DNA from: JAJFKB01 sp965230515
GTDB taxonomy: Bacteria > Pseudomonadota > Gammaproteobacteria > Pseudomonadales > IMCC2047
Reading direction: 5' to 3'
Length of the DNA stretch: 64,000 nucleotides
NCBI GenBank assembly: GCA_965230515.1
Contig: OZ246007.1
Coordinates: 62,001-126,000, forward strand
Shown here piece by piece: positions 42,390-52,008 of the stretch. The translations under genes and the position numbers were made by a program. The number at the start of each line of letters is the position of its first letter. Positions within the stretch are counted from its first letter, which is position 1. A model generated the notes under the pieces. It made no database searches. It had not been told where the DNA came from and saw nothing but the letters and a program-made list of their open reading frames with translations.

Positions 42390-43017
42390 TTACAATTATG
42401 AAGAGCCGAAAATGGTAGCCCCGGAAAATGCACTGCCTGGAAGAACTGAAACTATGGAACTCAAAAATCATCATTTTGTGAATGGCGAGCCTATTCGGCC
42501 ACCTTTTCCGGAAGGCATGGAAATTGTTCAGTTAGGGTTGGGTTGTTTTTGGGGTGCCGAGCGTCGTTTCTGGCAGGCGGCCGGTGTGTACACTACGGCG
42601 GTGGGTTATGCCGGAGGTTACACGCCTAATCCTACCTATGAGGAGGTATGCTCAGGACAAACCGGACATACGGAGGCCGTATTCGTGGTTTACAATCCGC
42701 AGCTGGTTGATTTTTCCATGATACTTAAAATTTTTTGGGAATCGCATAACCCGACAGAGGGCATGAAGCAGGGCAATGATGTGGGTACCCAATACCGATC
42801 TGCAATTTATACCACAACGAACACACAGATGGAGATGGCGCTGGCTTCAAAACAGGCTTATCAAGCAAAGCTTGCTGCGGCAGGTTATCCTGAAATTACC
42901 TCAGAGATTCGAGAGGCAGGAGAGTTTTTCTACGCAGAGAAATATCACCAGCAATACCTGGCCAAAAATCTCGGTGGCTACTGTGGTCTGGGTGGAACAG
43001 GCGTCGACTTTGATTGA
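42382..43017 (+). CDS. msrA: Peptide methionine sulfoxide reductase MsrA
   Basis: A 211-residue enzyme that reduces the S-form of methionine sulfoxide in proteins. I use ATG 42382, eight bases inside amrA; a TTG two codons before is open too. GCFWGAERRF holds the catalytic Cys, VGYAGG the sugar-like loop, GMKQGNDVGTQYRSAIY the substrate pocket, and the end NLGGYCGLGGTGVDFD has the recycling Cys. The N-terminal 45 residues are an extension also found in pseudomonads. Coupling to amrA is unusual and hints that the AmmeMemoRadiSam system is tied to redox damage. Confidence 0.94.
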   Translation: MFSYNYEEPKMVAPENALPGRTETMELKNHHFVNGEPIRPPFPEGMEIVQLGLGCFWGAERRFWQAAGVYTTAVGYAGGYTPNPTYEEVCSGQTGHTEAVFVVYNPQLVDFSMILKIFWESHNPTEGMKQGNDVGTQYRSAIYTTTNTQMEMALASKQAYQAKLAAAGYPEITSEIREAGEFFYAEKYHQQYLAKNLGGYCGLGGTGVDFD

Positions 43018-43044
43018 GGCGATGCCTGCTGATTTGCAGTCTCC

Positions 43045-45069
43045 CTAGAGCTCAAGCGCAAGTCTTGTACCCCGGTCGATTGCCCGTTTGGCATCCAGTT
43101 CGAGTGCCAGCTCAGCTCCTCCAATCAGGTGGTGAGGCTTTTCTAAACCTTCGACCAGTTCGCGCAGAGGCTCCTGTCCGGCGCAGATGATCACGTTATC
43201 TATGTTTAATAATGCTTCTTCGCCATTCACAGACAGGTGTAATCCCTCATCATCGATACGTTGGTAATCGCAACCGGAGATCATTTTGACGCCTTTTTGC
43301 TTCAACTCAGTACGGTGAATCCAGCCTGTACTCTTACCCAGATCCTGGCCTATTTTGCTGGATTTACGCTGTAACAAATAAACTTCTCGTTGTGAAGGTG
43401 TGATGGAAGGCTTAACGCCTTCCACACCGGCTCTTGCCTCCAGTGTGGTATCGATACCCCATTTGTCCATAAACTTCTGAATATCCTGGCTGGTGTCTTC
43501 TGCACCGTCTACCAGATATTCACAGACATCAAACCCGATACCTCCAGCACCTATAACGGCAACTTTATTGCCGACCGGTACCCCTTTATTTATCACATCC
43601 AGATAGCCAAGAACCTTTTTGTGGTCAATGCCTTCAATTTCGGGTTTGCGCGGCACAATCCCCGTTGCAATGATAACTTCGTCATAGTCAGATGTGTTCA
43701 GCTCAGCAGCAGTGACTTTTTGGCCCAGTTGCAGTTCTACGCCGGTGGTGGCGATTTGATGCTCGAAATACCTCAGTGTTTCGTAGAATTCGCCCTTGCC
43801 GGGTATCTGTTTGGCAATATTAAATTGGCCGCCAATCTCATTCTTTGCTTCAAAAAGCGTAACCTGATGACCTCTCTTCGCGGCAGTTGTTGCAAAAGCA
43901 AGCCCGGCTGGACCGGCACCTACGACCGCTATTTTTTTGACTGAAGAAGCTGGATTAAGAATCATTTCTGTTTCATGGCAGGCTCTGGGGTTGACCAGAC
44001 AACTGGCAATTTTTTGATTAAAAATATGGTCTAGACACGCCTGGTTACAGGCAATGCAGGTATTGATCTGGTCCGCTTTTCCGGCGGCCGCTTTATTAAC
44101 AAAATCCGGGTCTGCCAGAAAGGGCCTGGCCATCGAGACCATGTCGGCATCGCCGCGCGCCAGAATATTCTCCGCCACTTCTGGTGTGTTGATGCGGTTT
44201 GAGGTAATGACAGGGACCGGTAAAGCCTTTCTGTATTTTCCGGTGACCCACCCAAAACCACCTCGGGGCACCTTGGCTGCAATCGTAGGAATGCGGGCTT
44301 CATGCCAGCCTATACCGGTATTGATGATGGTCGCCCCCGCATCTGCTACGGCTTTGCCTAACGAAACCGTTTCCTCGTAATTGCTGCCGCCCTCTACGAG
44401 GTCCAGCATTGAGAGGCGGTAGATAATGATAAATTGCTCGCCTACCTGTTGGCGAATTCGTTTGAGTATCTCCAGGGGCAGGCGAATTCGGTTCTCAAAG
44501 GTTCCACCCCATTGATCGGTGCGGTGGTTTGTGCGAGTCGCAATAAACTGGTTCAATAAATACCCTTCAGAACCCATTACCTCGACACCATCGTATCCGG
44601 CTTTCTTGGCGTTATCTGCGGCTACCACAAAATCCTGTATTTGCTGTTCGATCTCCTGTTCGCTCAATTCGTGTGGTACAAAAGTGTTAATGGGCGCCTG
44701 GATAGGAGAGGGTGCAACCAGATTGGGGGAGTATGCATAGCGTCCCGTGTGTAAGATCTGCATGCAAATCTTGCCGCCTGCCTGATGTACGGCGTCGGTA
44801 ATTATCCGGTGATCAGCAATGTCCGATTCGGTTTGCATATACTTGGTCTTTGGGTGAATGGCACCATCTCTATTGGGGCCAAAACCACCGGTGACGATGA
44901 GTCCGACACCTCCCCGAGCTCTTTCGGCAAAAAAGGCAGCCATTCGAATATGCCCGTCTTCCGTCTCTTCCAGTCCGGTATGCATCGAGCCCATCAAGAC
45001 ACGGTTTTTTAACTGGGTGAAGCCAAGATCGAGAGGTTCCAGCAGGTGTGCATACCGGGATTCAGACAT
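43045..45069 (-). CDS. fadH: 2,4-dienoyl-CoA reductase (NADPH), FadH
   Basis: A 674-residue iron-sulfur flavoenzyme for beta-oxidation of unsaturated fatty acids. The N-terminal TIM barrel (about 1-370) binds FMN and is of the old yellow enzyme type. CIACNQACLDHIF and the CLVNPRACHE segment hold the four Cys of the Fe-S cluster. The C-terminal half has GAGPAGLAFATTAAKRG (FAD) and IGAGGIGFDVCEYLV (NADPH). The size fits E. coli FadH (672). It stands alone, convergent with msrA. The ribosome site AAGGAG lies before its ATG. Confidence 0.94.
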   Translation of the reverse strand: MSESRYAHLLEPLDLGFTQLKNRVLMGSMHTGLEETEDGHIRMAAFFAERARGGVGLIVTGGFGPNRDGAIHPKTKYMQTESDIADHRIITDAVHQAGGKICMQILHTGRYAYSPNLVAPSPIQAPINTFVPHELSEQEIEQQIQDFVVAADNAKKAGYDGVEVMGSEGYLLNQFIATRTNHRTDQWGGTFENRIRLPLEILKRIRQQVGEQFIIIYRLSMLDLVEGGSNYEETVSLGKAVADAGATIINTGIGWHEARIPTIAAKVPRGGFGWVTGKYRKALPVPVITSNRINTPEVAENILARGDADMVSMARPFLADPDFVNKAAAGKADQINTCIACNQACLDHIFNQKIASCLVNPRACHETEMILNPASSVKKIAVVGAGPAGLAFATTAAKRGHQVTLFEAKNEIGGQFNIAKQIPGKGEFYETLRYFEHQIATTGVELQLGQKVTAAELNTSDYDEVIIATGIVPRKPEIEGIDHKKVLGYLDVINKGVPVGNKVAVIGAGGIGFDVCEYLVDGAEDTSQDIQKFMDKWGIDTTLEARAGVEGVKPSITPSQREVYLLQRKSSKIGQDLGKSTGWIHRTELKQKGVKMISGCDYQRIDDEGLHLSVNGEEALLNIDNVIICAGQEPLRELVEGLEKPHHLIGGAELALELDAKRAIDRGTRLALEL

Positions 45070-45137
45070 GGTTGCTCCTTCTATTGCGAGAAAGTGAAAA
45101 TATGTGTCGGGGCAGAAAGCTCAATTGTATTGAGCAG

Positions 45138-45395
45138 TTACTCTTCTTTATTGGTTTTGCCGCTGGCGGCATTTGCTGCCATCGACATAAATTGCTGAAA
45201 CTGCTCAATACCCTGTATACCCATAGGTAAATAGCGTTTGAATAGCAGTTCCGGGTCACTCATTTCAGCAATGCTCTGGTCCATCTTTTCCTGAATTTTT
45301 TTAATCATTTCATTCTGCATGGGTTCCAGATCAGGAAGCCCCATCATCTGTCTTGCTTCCTTCGGGGTCAGATCAATATCAATATTGATTTTCAT
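45138..45395 (-). CDS. Small DUF6489-like protein
   Basis: I start at ATG 45395 (MKINIDIDLTPKEARQMMGLPD) after AAGGA, which gives 85 residues; a frame 13 codons longer is open. The N-terminal pattern with ITP.EAR...GLPD is that of a family of small proteins (DUF6489, in my memory) of unknown function. The rest is helical with many Met and Gln, ending with SMAANAASGKTNKEE, similar to phasin-like or coiled-coil helices. No catalytic residue is visible. It lies in front of fadH on the same strand, 68 bases away. Confidence 0.7.
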   Translation of the reverse strand: MKINIDIDLTPKEARQMMGLPDLEPMQNEMIKKIQEKMDQSIAEMSDPELLFKRYLPMGIQGIEQFQQFMSMAANAASGKTNKEE

Positions 45396-45489
45396 GGCAG
45401 GTTCCTTTGGATTACGAGCGACATTAGTTTTCAATCGGATTGATACTTAGCAGTATAAATAGCAAGGAGGGCTTTTCAAGGGATAGTGC

Positions 45490-45520
45490 GCGAATTGACC
45501 GGTGGTTCCGGCCAATTCGC
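45490..45520 (-). other. Stem-loop downstream of the cysI-DUF934 transcript
   Basis: An 8-base-pair stem (45490-45497 with 45513-45520), one mismatch, then four more pairs around a five-base loop. It lies 16 bases after the DUF934 stop on the minus strand. No T-run follows, so it is more probably an RNA-end stabiliser or a Rho-dependent end than a Rho-independent terminator. Confidence 0.5.
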
Positions 45521-45536
45521 AGAACAAAGACGTGAT

Positions 45537-46040
45537 TTAGCGGCGTTTGAATAAAGGTTCTGGTAGATCAACGGCTGCCTGGTAACATTGGCTGATGGTA
45601 TGGAGGCCATTGATGGCCTCTTCGATATCCTTACCCTGTTTAATGGCGAAGCTATCGATTCCGCAGCGGCGCATATAAAACACCTGATCCTGCATCACAT
45701 CGCCGATCGCGCGAATTTCACCCTGATAGTCAAATCGCTCGCGTAGCAGGCGCGCATAGGAATAACCACGTCCATCCACAAATACCGGGAAGTTAATGGC
45801 AATAATCTGAAAATTTTCAAGATCCCCCGCGATGGTTTCTGGTGATTCATCACTGTTGATCCAGATCCCAAGCTTGCCCTGATGCTGTTTTAAGCGCTCG
45901 GATTGTTGCTGCCAAAGGTTTAGAGGTACGATAATGTCGCCGTCAGCAGGTATCTCGCACTCTCCCTCTTCGTTAGCCTTGATCAATTGCCAGGTATCGG
46001 ACTCAATCTGTCCATTTCTTATGATTTGTTGGTTAGCCAT
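45537..46040 (-). CDS. DUF934 protein associated with sulfite reductase
   Basis: I start at ATG 46040 (MANQQIIRNG), giving 167 residues and an eight-base overlap with cysI. The core reads IIAINFPVFVDGRGYSYARLLRERF, then GEIRAIGDVMQDQVFYMRRCGIDSFAI, the typical DUF934 sequence. This family sits with cysI in many proteobacteria that lack the cysJ flavoprotein. It is thought to be an accessory or electron-related protein in assimilatory sulfite or nitrite reduction, but biochemical proof is thin. Confidence 0.88.
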   Translation of the reverse strand: MANQQIIRNGQIESDTWQLIKANEEGECEIPADGDIIVPLNLWQQQSERLKQHQGKLGIWINSDESPETIAGDLENFQIIAINFPVFVDGRGYSYARLLRERFDYQGEIRAIGDVMQDQVFYMRRCGIDSFAIKQGKDIEEAINGLHTISQCYQAAVDLPEPLFKRR

Positions 46041-47691
46041 TGGCGTACACCCGTTGCTTGAATGGTTCGATACCAATACGTCGGTAGGTGTCTATAAAGC
46101 GCTCCTCTTCGGTTCGTTTGTCAATATAGACGTTAATGACTTTCTCTATTACGTCAGCCACTTCTGACTCGCTGAATGATGGTCCGAGGATCTTGCCCAG
46201 TGATGCGTCAACTCCTGACGCGCCGCCGAGAGAGACCTGATAAAATTCAGCCCCTTTCTTGTCAACGCCGAGAATGCCAACGTTTCCAACATGGTGGTGA
46301 CCGCAGGCGTTCATGCATCCTGAAATATTAAGATCCAGATCGCCAATGTCGTATAGGTAATCCAGATCCTGAAAGCGTTCCTGAATCCGTTGCGCAATTG
46401 GTATTGATTTGGCATTTGCTAATGAGCAGAAATCGCCACCAGGACAGCAAATCATGTCGCTGATCAGGCCCAGTGTTGGTGTGGCAAAGCCGTTCTGTTT
46501 AGCGTCTTGCCACAGAGAAAACAGGTCCGATTGCTTGACGTCTGCCAATACAATATTCTGCTCATGGCTGACACGTAACTCACCAAAGCTGTATCGATCG
46601 GCGAGATCTGCCATCGCATCCATCTGCTCGTGACTGGCATCACCAGGGGCTATACCGGGTTTCTTCAAGCTCAGAGTGACAGCGGCATAGCCCGGTTTTT
46701 TGTGAGCTGTTGCATTGCGGCTGACCCAGTTGGCAAAAAAGTTGTTCTCGGTTTTTAGTGATTCAAACTCTTCGTCCCGCTCGGGAAGTGCTTCGTACGG
46801 TGGTTCAGTGAAAAAGCTTTTAAGCCGGTCGAACTCTTCGTCGGTGACTGTATTGGAGCCATCTTTCAGATGAGCCCATTCCTGTTCGACGAGATCAGTA
46901 AACTTTTCAGGAGTCAGTGCTCTGACCAGGATTTTAATACGGGCTTTGTGTTTATTATCCCGGCGGCCCAGGCGGTTATAAACGCGCAGAATGGCCTCAA
47001 GATAGGTCAACAGGTGTTTCTTTGGCAAAAAGTCTCTAATAAGGCTGGCAATGACCGGCGTTCTGCCCAGGCCCCCGCCTACAAATATTCGAAAACCCCG
47101 CTCTCCGGCAGCGTTGGTGACAATATGAACGCCGATATCGTGAACCAGAGTCGCTGCCCTATCAGCACTGGGTACAGCATTGACAGCAATTTTGAACTTA
47201 CGTGGCAGGTAGGCAAACTCCGGGTGGAAGGTTGACCACTGGCGTATCAATTCGCAATAGGGCCGTGGGTCTTCCAGTTCATCTTTGGCGACGCCGGCAA
47301 ACTGGTCGGTGGTGGTGTTTCGAATACAGCTGCCACTGGTTTGAATGGAGTGCATTTGTACGGTGGCCAACTCAGCCAGAATATCCGGTACCTGTTCCAG
47401 TTTAGGCCAGTGCAATTGCATGTTTTGTCGAGTGCTGAAGTGACCATATCCCTTGTCATAGGATCTCGTGATATGGGCCAGCTTTCTTAATTGTCTTGAG
47501 GCCAGCATGCCATAAGGAATCGCGATGCGTAACATGGGGGCGTGCCTCTGAATATAGAGGCCGTTTTGCAGGCGCAAAGGCAGAAATTCATCTTCGCTGA
47601 TCTTCCCTGCCAGATAGCGCTGTGTCTGGTCACGAAATTGTGCGACACGATCATTGACTATCTGCTGATCGTAATCATCGTAAACGTACAT
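46033..47691 (-). CDS. cysI: Nitrite/sulfite reductase, assimilatory (CysI type)
   Basis: A 552-residue siroheme/Fe4S4 reductase, six-electron reduction of sulfite to sulfide. The cluster Cys are in CCPGGDFCSLA and NISGCMNACGHHHVGNVG (C-x5-C and C-x3-C). ETSGSCIRN-like blocks and an NAVPSADRAA segment match the family. It ends with an eight-base overlap with DUF934. No cysJ is present, so electrons may come from ferredoxin or another donor. A pair of direct repeats lies upstream. Nitrite specificity cannot be ruled out by sequence alone, but the context (metH, msrA, DUF934) favours sulfite. Confidence 0.9.
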   Translation of the reverse strand: MYVYDDYDQQIVNDRVAQFRDQTQRYLAGKISEDEFLPLRLQNGLYIQRHAPMLRIAIPYGMLASRQLRKLAHITRSYDKGYGHFSTRQNMQLHWPKLEQVPDILAELATVQMHSIQTSGSCIRNTTTDQFAGVAKDELEDPRPYCELIRQWSTFHPEFAYLPRKFKIAVNAVPSADRAATLVHDIGVHIVTNAAGERGFRIFVGGGLGRTPVIASLIRDFLPKKHLLTYLEAILRVYNRLGRRDNKHKARIKILVRALTPEKFTDLVEQEWAHLKDGSNTVTDEEFDRLKSFFTEPPYEALPERDEEFESLKTENNFFANWVSRNATAHKKPGYAAVTLSLKKPGIAPGDASHEQMDAMADLADRYSFGELRVSHEQNIVLADVKQSDLFSLWQDAKQNGFATPTLGLISDMICCPGGDFCSLANAKSIPIAQRIQERFQDLDYLYDIGDLDLNISGCMNACGHHHVGNVGILGVDKKGAEFYQVSLGGASGVDASLGKILGPSFSESEVADVIEKVINVYIDKRTEEERFIDTYRRIGIEPFKQRVYANG

Positions 47692-47788
47692 GTTGTTTGT
47701 AATATCTCATTATAATTTTGTAGGAGGCGCATCATACTGAATTCTGGCCGACCAATAAAACATCAAATTCTTATATGGTTAGAACCAG

Positions 47789-47822
47789 TTTGAATCATAA
47801 AGTTTAGTGATGATTTGAATCA
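47789..47822 (-). promoter_or_regulatory. Direct repeats TTTGAATCA upstream of cysI
   Basis: TTTGAATCA at 47789-47797 and 47814-47822 are exact direct repeats, 25 bases start to start, in the 165-base gap before cysI. A LysR-type regulator such as CysB could bind such an array, but no match to a defined consensus can be claimed. Confidence 0.3.
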
Positions 47823-47856
47823 AAATGATGTTGTGAATGTGCTTTTTTGGTGCGTT

Positions 47857-48078
47857 TTACGCGCTACTTTTAAGAATGATATTAACCAAAATAACCAGCG
47901 TCAGAATGAATAACAGAGTGAATATCGCTCCGGCGATAATATAGGTTGTTGGTTTTGCTCGAGTGAAATCCCGTTCTCTGTTTTTGTTGCTCTGTACGCC
48001 AATCGCTGCAGCCAGGACGCTTGAAATAATTTGCCAGACAGATAGCTTTTTTACTTTCTGTTGTGTTTCGTCACTCAC
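47857..48078 (-). CDS. DUF2970 membrane protein
   Basis: A 73-residue protein. The first half is a motif of the family: VWQIISSVLAAAIGVQSNKNRERDF. A membrane helix (about 46-70, YIIAGAIFTLLFILTLVILVNII) completes it. The function is unknown. It is located between cysI and metH, as in pseudomonads, but its own transcription unit is not clear. Confidence 0.85.
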   Translation of the reverse strand: MSDETQQKVKKLSVWQIISSVLAAAIGVQSNKNRERDFTRAKPTTYIIAGAIFTLLFILTLVILVNIILKSSA

Positions 48079-48162
48079 GTAGATACCACCTTAACACTGG
48101 ATTTGATGCTGTATTTAAACGGTTTGATTCACTGGGCCATGTTTATAGACCTCAGGCCGTTG

Positions 48163-51100
48163 TCAGGGTTCATAGGATAAGCTTGCACTGAGCCAGCGCT
48201 CCAATTCCTCAAGCGGCATGCCTTTGCGTTTTGCCAAGTCCTGAACCTGATCACTGGCTACTTTACCTACGCCAAAGTATCGGGATTCCGGATGGGAAAA
48301 ATACCAGCCACTTACTGATGCCGCTGGTAACATGGCAAAGCTGTCTGTTAATTCAACGCCGCTTTCTTTTTCAGCATTCAGTAATCTGAAGAGTGTCGAT
48401 TTTTCTGTATGATCTGGGCAGGCCGGGTAACCGGGAGCGGGTCGAATGCCTTGGTAACGTTCGGCAATCAGTTCCTCATTCGAGAAATGTTCGTCATCAC
48501 CATATCCCCAAAACTCGGTGCGTACACGCTCATGCATTCTTTCAGCGAATGCCTCCGCCAGCCGGTCTGCAAGCGCTTTGACCATAATCGCGCTGTAATC
48601 GTCATGGGCCTTTTCGAACTCGCTGGCGAATGCCTGTGCGCCAATTCCTGCGGTAACGACAAAGCCGCCGATATAATCTTCAATGCCGGATTGTTTTGGT
48701 GCAATAAAGTCTGCCAATGCGTAGTTAGGTTTATTGTCCGGTTTGTTTGCCTGTTGCCTTAGGTGATGAAGTTCTGCAACCGGTTGTTGTCTCGAGTCGT
48801 CTTCATACAGCTCGATGTCATTGATTGCGGAACTGTTCGCCGGCCAGAAGCCGATAATGGCATTGGCCTGAATCCGGTTTTCCTTAATAATTCGTTCAAG
48901 CATCTGCTGTGCATCCTGGAAAAGCTGGCGCGCCTGCTCGCCAAGTTTCTCATCATTCAGTATTTTTGGATATTTCCCTGATAATTCCCAAGTGATAAAA
49001 AATGGCGTCCAATCAATGTAGGATACCAGTTCTTCAAGTGGATAGTTTTCAAATCGTCGAATACCGGTAAAAGCAGGGCGTGGCGGATGATAGTTGTGCC
49101 AATCGATTTGTGGCGCATTTGCACAGGCTTCCTGGAAGGAGAGGGGCTTGGATTTGGGTCTCCTGTTTTTATTACGCTCCCTGATTATTTCGTATTCGTC
49201 TTGCTGTGCCGAAATGAAGGCGGTTTTATTGGCGGCATTCAATAACTGCCCGGCCACACCGACACTGCGCGAAGCATCTGCCACATAAACGGCGGCATCA
49301 CGCTGGTATTGCGGTGAAATTTTAACGGCGGTGTGCGCTTTGGAGGTTGTGGCTCCGCCAATCATCAACGGTATATCGAATTCCAGGCGTTGCATCTCCC
49401 TGGCCACATGAACCATCTCATCCAGAGAGGGGGTGATGAGCCCACTCAGGCCAATGATGTCAACTTGCTCCTCGCGCGCAGTTTTCAGGATTTTCTCACA
49501 GGGCACCATAACGCCCAGATCTATTACTTCGTAGTTATTGCATTGCAGCACCACACCAACGATATTTTTGCCAATATCATGTACATCACCTTTGACGGTA
49601 GCCATTAATACCTTGCCATTATTCTTGATAGCCGCACCCTCTTTTCCGGCTTCAATAAAAGGCAGCAGATAGGCCACGGCCTGCTTCATCACCCTTGCAC
49701 TTTTGACAACTTGTGGAAGAAACATCTTGCCGTCACCGAACAGATCGCCGACCCGGTTCATGCCATCCATCAGGGGGCCTTCTATAACGTTGATCGGTTG
49801 GCTGGCCTGCTGCCGGGCTTCTTCGGTATCTTCGTCGATATAGGCAGTAATCCCTTTAACCAAAGCATACTCCAATCGCTGCTTGACCGGCCAGCTGCGC
49901 CACTCTTCGCTTTGAACCTCCTTTTCGCTGCCGTCACCGCGGTATTTGTCAGCGATATTCAGTAAATTTTCGGTGGCCTCCGGTGTACGGTTAAGGACTA
50001 CATCTTCGACACAATCCCTAAGCTCTGGTGGTAAGTCATCGTAAACCGCCAGTTGGCCCGCGTTAACGATGCCCATGGTCATTCCAGCGCGAATTGCGTG
50101 ATAGAGGAATACCGAATGGATCGCCTCTCGCACTGGATTGTTCCCCCTGAAGGAAAAGGAAACATTACTGACGCCGCCGGAAATCGATGCAAAAGGAAGA
50201 TTCTGTTTGATCCAGGCGGTAGCCTCGATAAAGTCTAATGCATAGTTGTTATGTTCATCGATACCGGTTGCCACAGCAAAAATATTGGGGTCAAAAATAA
50301 TATCCTGTGGATTAAAACCGATCCGGTTGACAAGCAGTTCATAGGATCGCTGACAAATCTCAATTTTTCGCGCGGCAGTATCTGCCTGGCCCTGTTCGTC
50401 AAATGCCATGACAATAACGGCTGCACCGTAGCGCTGGCACTGTTTTGCCTGTTTCAGAAAATTCTCTTCACCCTCTTTCAGACTGATTGAGTTGACCACA
50501 GCTTTCCCCTGAACACACTTCAGGCCGGCTTCGATGATCTCCCATTTTGATGAATCGATCATAATTGGCACTTTGGAAATATCCGGTTCCGATGCGACCA
50601 GATGCAGAAAAGTCACCATGGCTTGCTGAGAGTCAAGCATTCCCTCGTCCATGTTGATATCGATGATTTGGGCACCGTTCTCGACCTGTTCTCGGGCTAC
50701 CTCTAGCGCAGTATCATAGTCCTCTTCCAGAATAAGGCGCTTGAACCGGGCTGAACCTGTGACGTTGGTCCGTTCGCCGACATTAACAAAAAGTGAATTC
50801 TGGTCGAAATTGAATGCTTCCAATCCGCTCAGTTTGCACTGCACAGCCAGTTCTGGAATCTCCCTGGGCGGGTGTTGTGCGACAACCTCTGCAATAGCTT
50901 TAATGTGTTCAGGAGTGGTGCCGCAGCACCCGCCAACGATATTAAGAAACTGAGATTGTGCAAATTCTTCGATAATCGAAGCCATCTGTTGAGGTGATTG
51001 TTCGTATTCGCCGAATTCGTTTGGCAGTCCCGCATTCGGGTGCGCGCTGACATGGGTGTTCGCCTTGCTGGCCAGCTCTTCCAGATAGGGTCGTAAATCT

Positions 51101-51864
51101 TCGGCACCCAAAGCGCAGTTTAATCCGACCGACAGTGGATTGGCATGGGCCACAGAGTTCCAGAACGCTTCAGTGGTCTGCCCAGAAAGGGTCCGCCCAC
51201 TGGCGTCGGTAATTGTTCCGGATATCATTACCGGTAGCTCCAGGTCATGCTCCTCAAAATAACCCTGGACCGCGTAGATAGCAGCTTTGGCGTTTAGAGT
51301 GTCAAACACGGTTTCGATAAGAATGATGTCTACGCCACCCTCTACCAGTGCGACGATTGCTTCGCGATAGTTCTCGACCAGTTCATCAAAAGAGACATTA
51401 CGAAATCCGGGATTATTGACGTCAGGAGATAAGGTTGCTGTGCGGTTGGTTGGCCCGAGCACGCCTGCAACAAATCTCGGTTTATCCGGTTCTTTGACAG
51501 AAAACTTGTCGGCCGCTGCTCGTGCAAGCTTTGCGCCGGCAAGGTTTAATTCGTAAACACAGTCCTCTAATGCGTAATCAGCCTGGGAAATACGGTTGGC
51601 ATTAAAGGTATTGGTTTCCAGGATATCCGCACCAGCTTCGAGATATGCCTCGTGAATATCCTGAATAATCTGCGGTTGCGTCAGGGCGAGCAGGTCATTG
51701 TTTCCTTTGAGGGGCTGATTAAAATCAGCAAATCGCTCGCCACGGTAGTCCTGTTCCTGAAGATCATGACTCTGAATCATCGTTCCCATTCCGCCGTCGA
51801 GAACCAGGATTCGATTCTTCAGAGCAGTTTTGAGGGCGGATATTCGTTGTTTGTTCAAGGCCAT
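48163..51864 (-). CDS. metH: Methionine synthase, cobalamin-dependent (MetH)
   Basis: I start at ATG 51864 (MALNKQRIS) after AAGGGA; the frame is open 48 codons further but lacks a start signal. At 1233 residues it matches E. coli MetH (1227). The order is: homocysteine domain with zinc Cys (VGLNCALGA, GGCCGTTPEH), methyltetrahydrofolate domain (ERTNVTGS, FNPQDIIFDPNIF), cobalamin domain with DVHDIGKNIVG (the His ligand to cobalt) and the reactivation domain with SAM-binding RxxxGY-like RPAPGYPACPDHTEK. It makes methionine in the cytoplasm from homocysteine. A strong promoter and a palindrome lie upstream. Confidence 0.97.
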   Translation of the reverse strand: MALNKQRISALKTALKNRILVLDGGMGTMIQSHDLQEQDYRGERFADFNQPLKGNNDLLALTQPQIIQDIHEAYLEAGADILETNTFNANRISQADYALEDCVYELNLAGAKLARAAADKFSVKEPDKPRFVAGVLGPTNRTATLSPDVNNPGFRNVSFDELVENYREAIVALVEGGVDIILIETVFDTLNAKAAIYAVQGYFEEHDLELPVMISGTITDASGRTLSGQTTEAFWNSVAHANPLSVGLNCALGAEDLRPYLEELASKANTHVSAHPNAGLPNEFGEYEQSPQQMASIIEEFAQSQFLNIVGGCCGTTPEHIKAIAEVVAQHPPREIPELAVQCKLSGLEAFNFDQNSLFVNVGERTNVTGSARFKRLILEEDYDTALEVAREQVENGAQIIDINMDEGMLDSQQAMVTFLHLVASEPDISKVPIMIDSSKWEIIEAGLKCVQGKAVVNSISLKEGEENFLKQAKQCQRYGAAVIVMAFDEQGQADTAARKIEICQRSYELLVNRIGFNPQDIIFDPNIFAVATGIDEHNNYALDFIEATAWIKQNLPFASISGGVSNVSFSFRGNNPVREAIHSVFLYHAIRAGMTMGIVNAGQLAVYDDLPPELRDCVEDVVLNRTPEATENLLNIADKYRGDGSEKEVQSEEWRSWPVKQRLEYALVKGITAYIDEDTEEARQQASQPINVIEGPLMDGMNRVGDLFGDGKMFLPQVVKSARVMKQAVAYLLPFIEAGKEGAAIKNNGKVLMATVKGDVHDIGKNIVGVVLQCNNYEVIDLGVMVPCEKILKTAREEQVDIIGLSGLITPSLDEMVHVAREMQRLEFDIPLMIGGATTSKAHTAVKISPQYQRDAAVYVADASRSVGVAGQLLNAANKTAFISAQQDEYEIIRERNKNRRPKSKPLSFQEACANAPQIDWHNYHPPRPAFTGIRRFENYPLEELVSYIDWTPFFITWELSGKYPKILNDEKLGEQARQLFQDAQQMLERIIKENRIQANAIIGFWPANSSAINDIELYEDDSRQQPVAELHHLRQQANKPDNKPNYALADFIAPKQSGIEDYIGGFVVTAGIGAQAFASEFEKAHDDYSAIMVKALADRLAEAFAERMHERVRTEFWGYGDDEHFSNEELIAERYQGIRPAPGYPACPDHTEKSTLFRLLNAEKESGVELTDSFAMLPAASVSGWYFSHPESRYFGVGKVASDQVQDLAKRKGMPLEELERWLSASLSYEP

Positions 51865-51979
51865 GAAAATTCCCTTACCGATCATATGATCGCGTTTGAT
51901 GCAGTAATTTCTGTTAATTGAGATTGGATATATTGTGAACCTGTCTGCTTGTAAGCAGGTAATCGTTGGCTCAGTCGAC

Positions 51980-52008
51980 TTTATAGCACCATCCTTTGCG
52001 CATATCAA
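51980..52008 (-). promoter_or_regulatory. Predicted sigma-70 promoter of metH
   Basis: On the minus strand TTGATA (52003-52008) and TATAAA (51980-51985) are separated by exactly 17 bases, each with five of six consensus bases. Transcription would start near 51973, leaving about 110 bases of leader, which contain a small hairpin (51945-51950 with 51953-51958). The -35 overlaps an ATATCAAA half-site. Confidence 0.6.

Noticed and set aside
51865..52008. N-terminal extension of MetH by 48 residues
   Set aside because: ATG 51864 has AAGGGA before it and fits the family start; the extension covers the predicted promoter.
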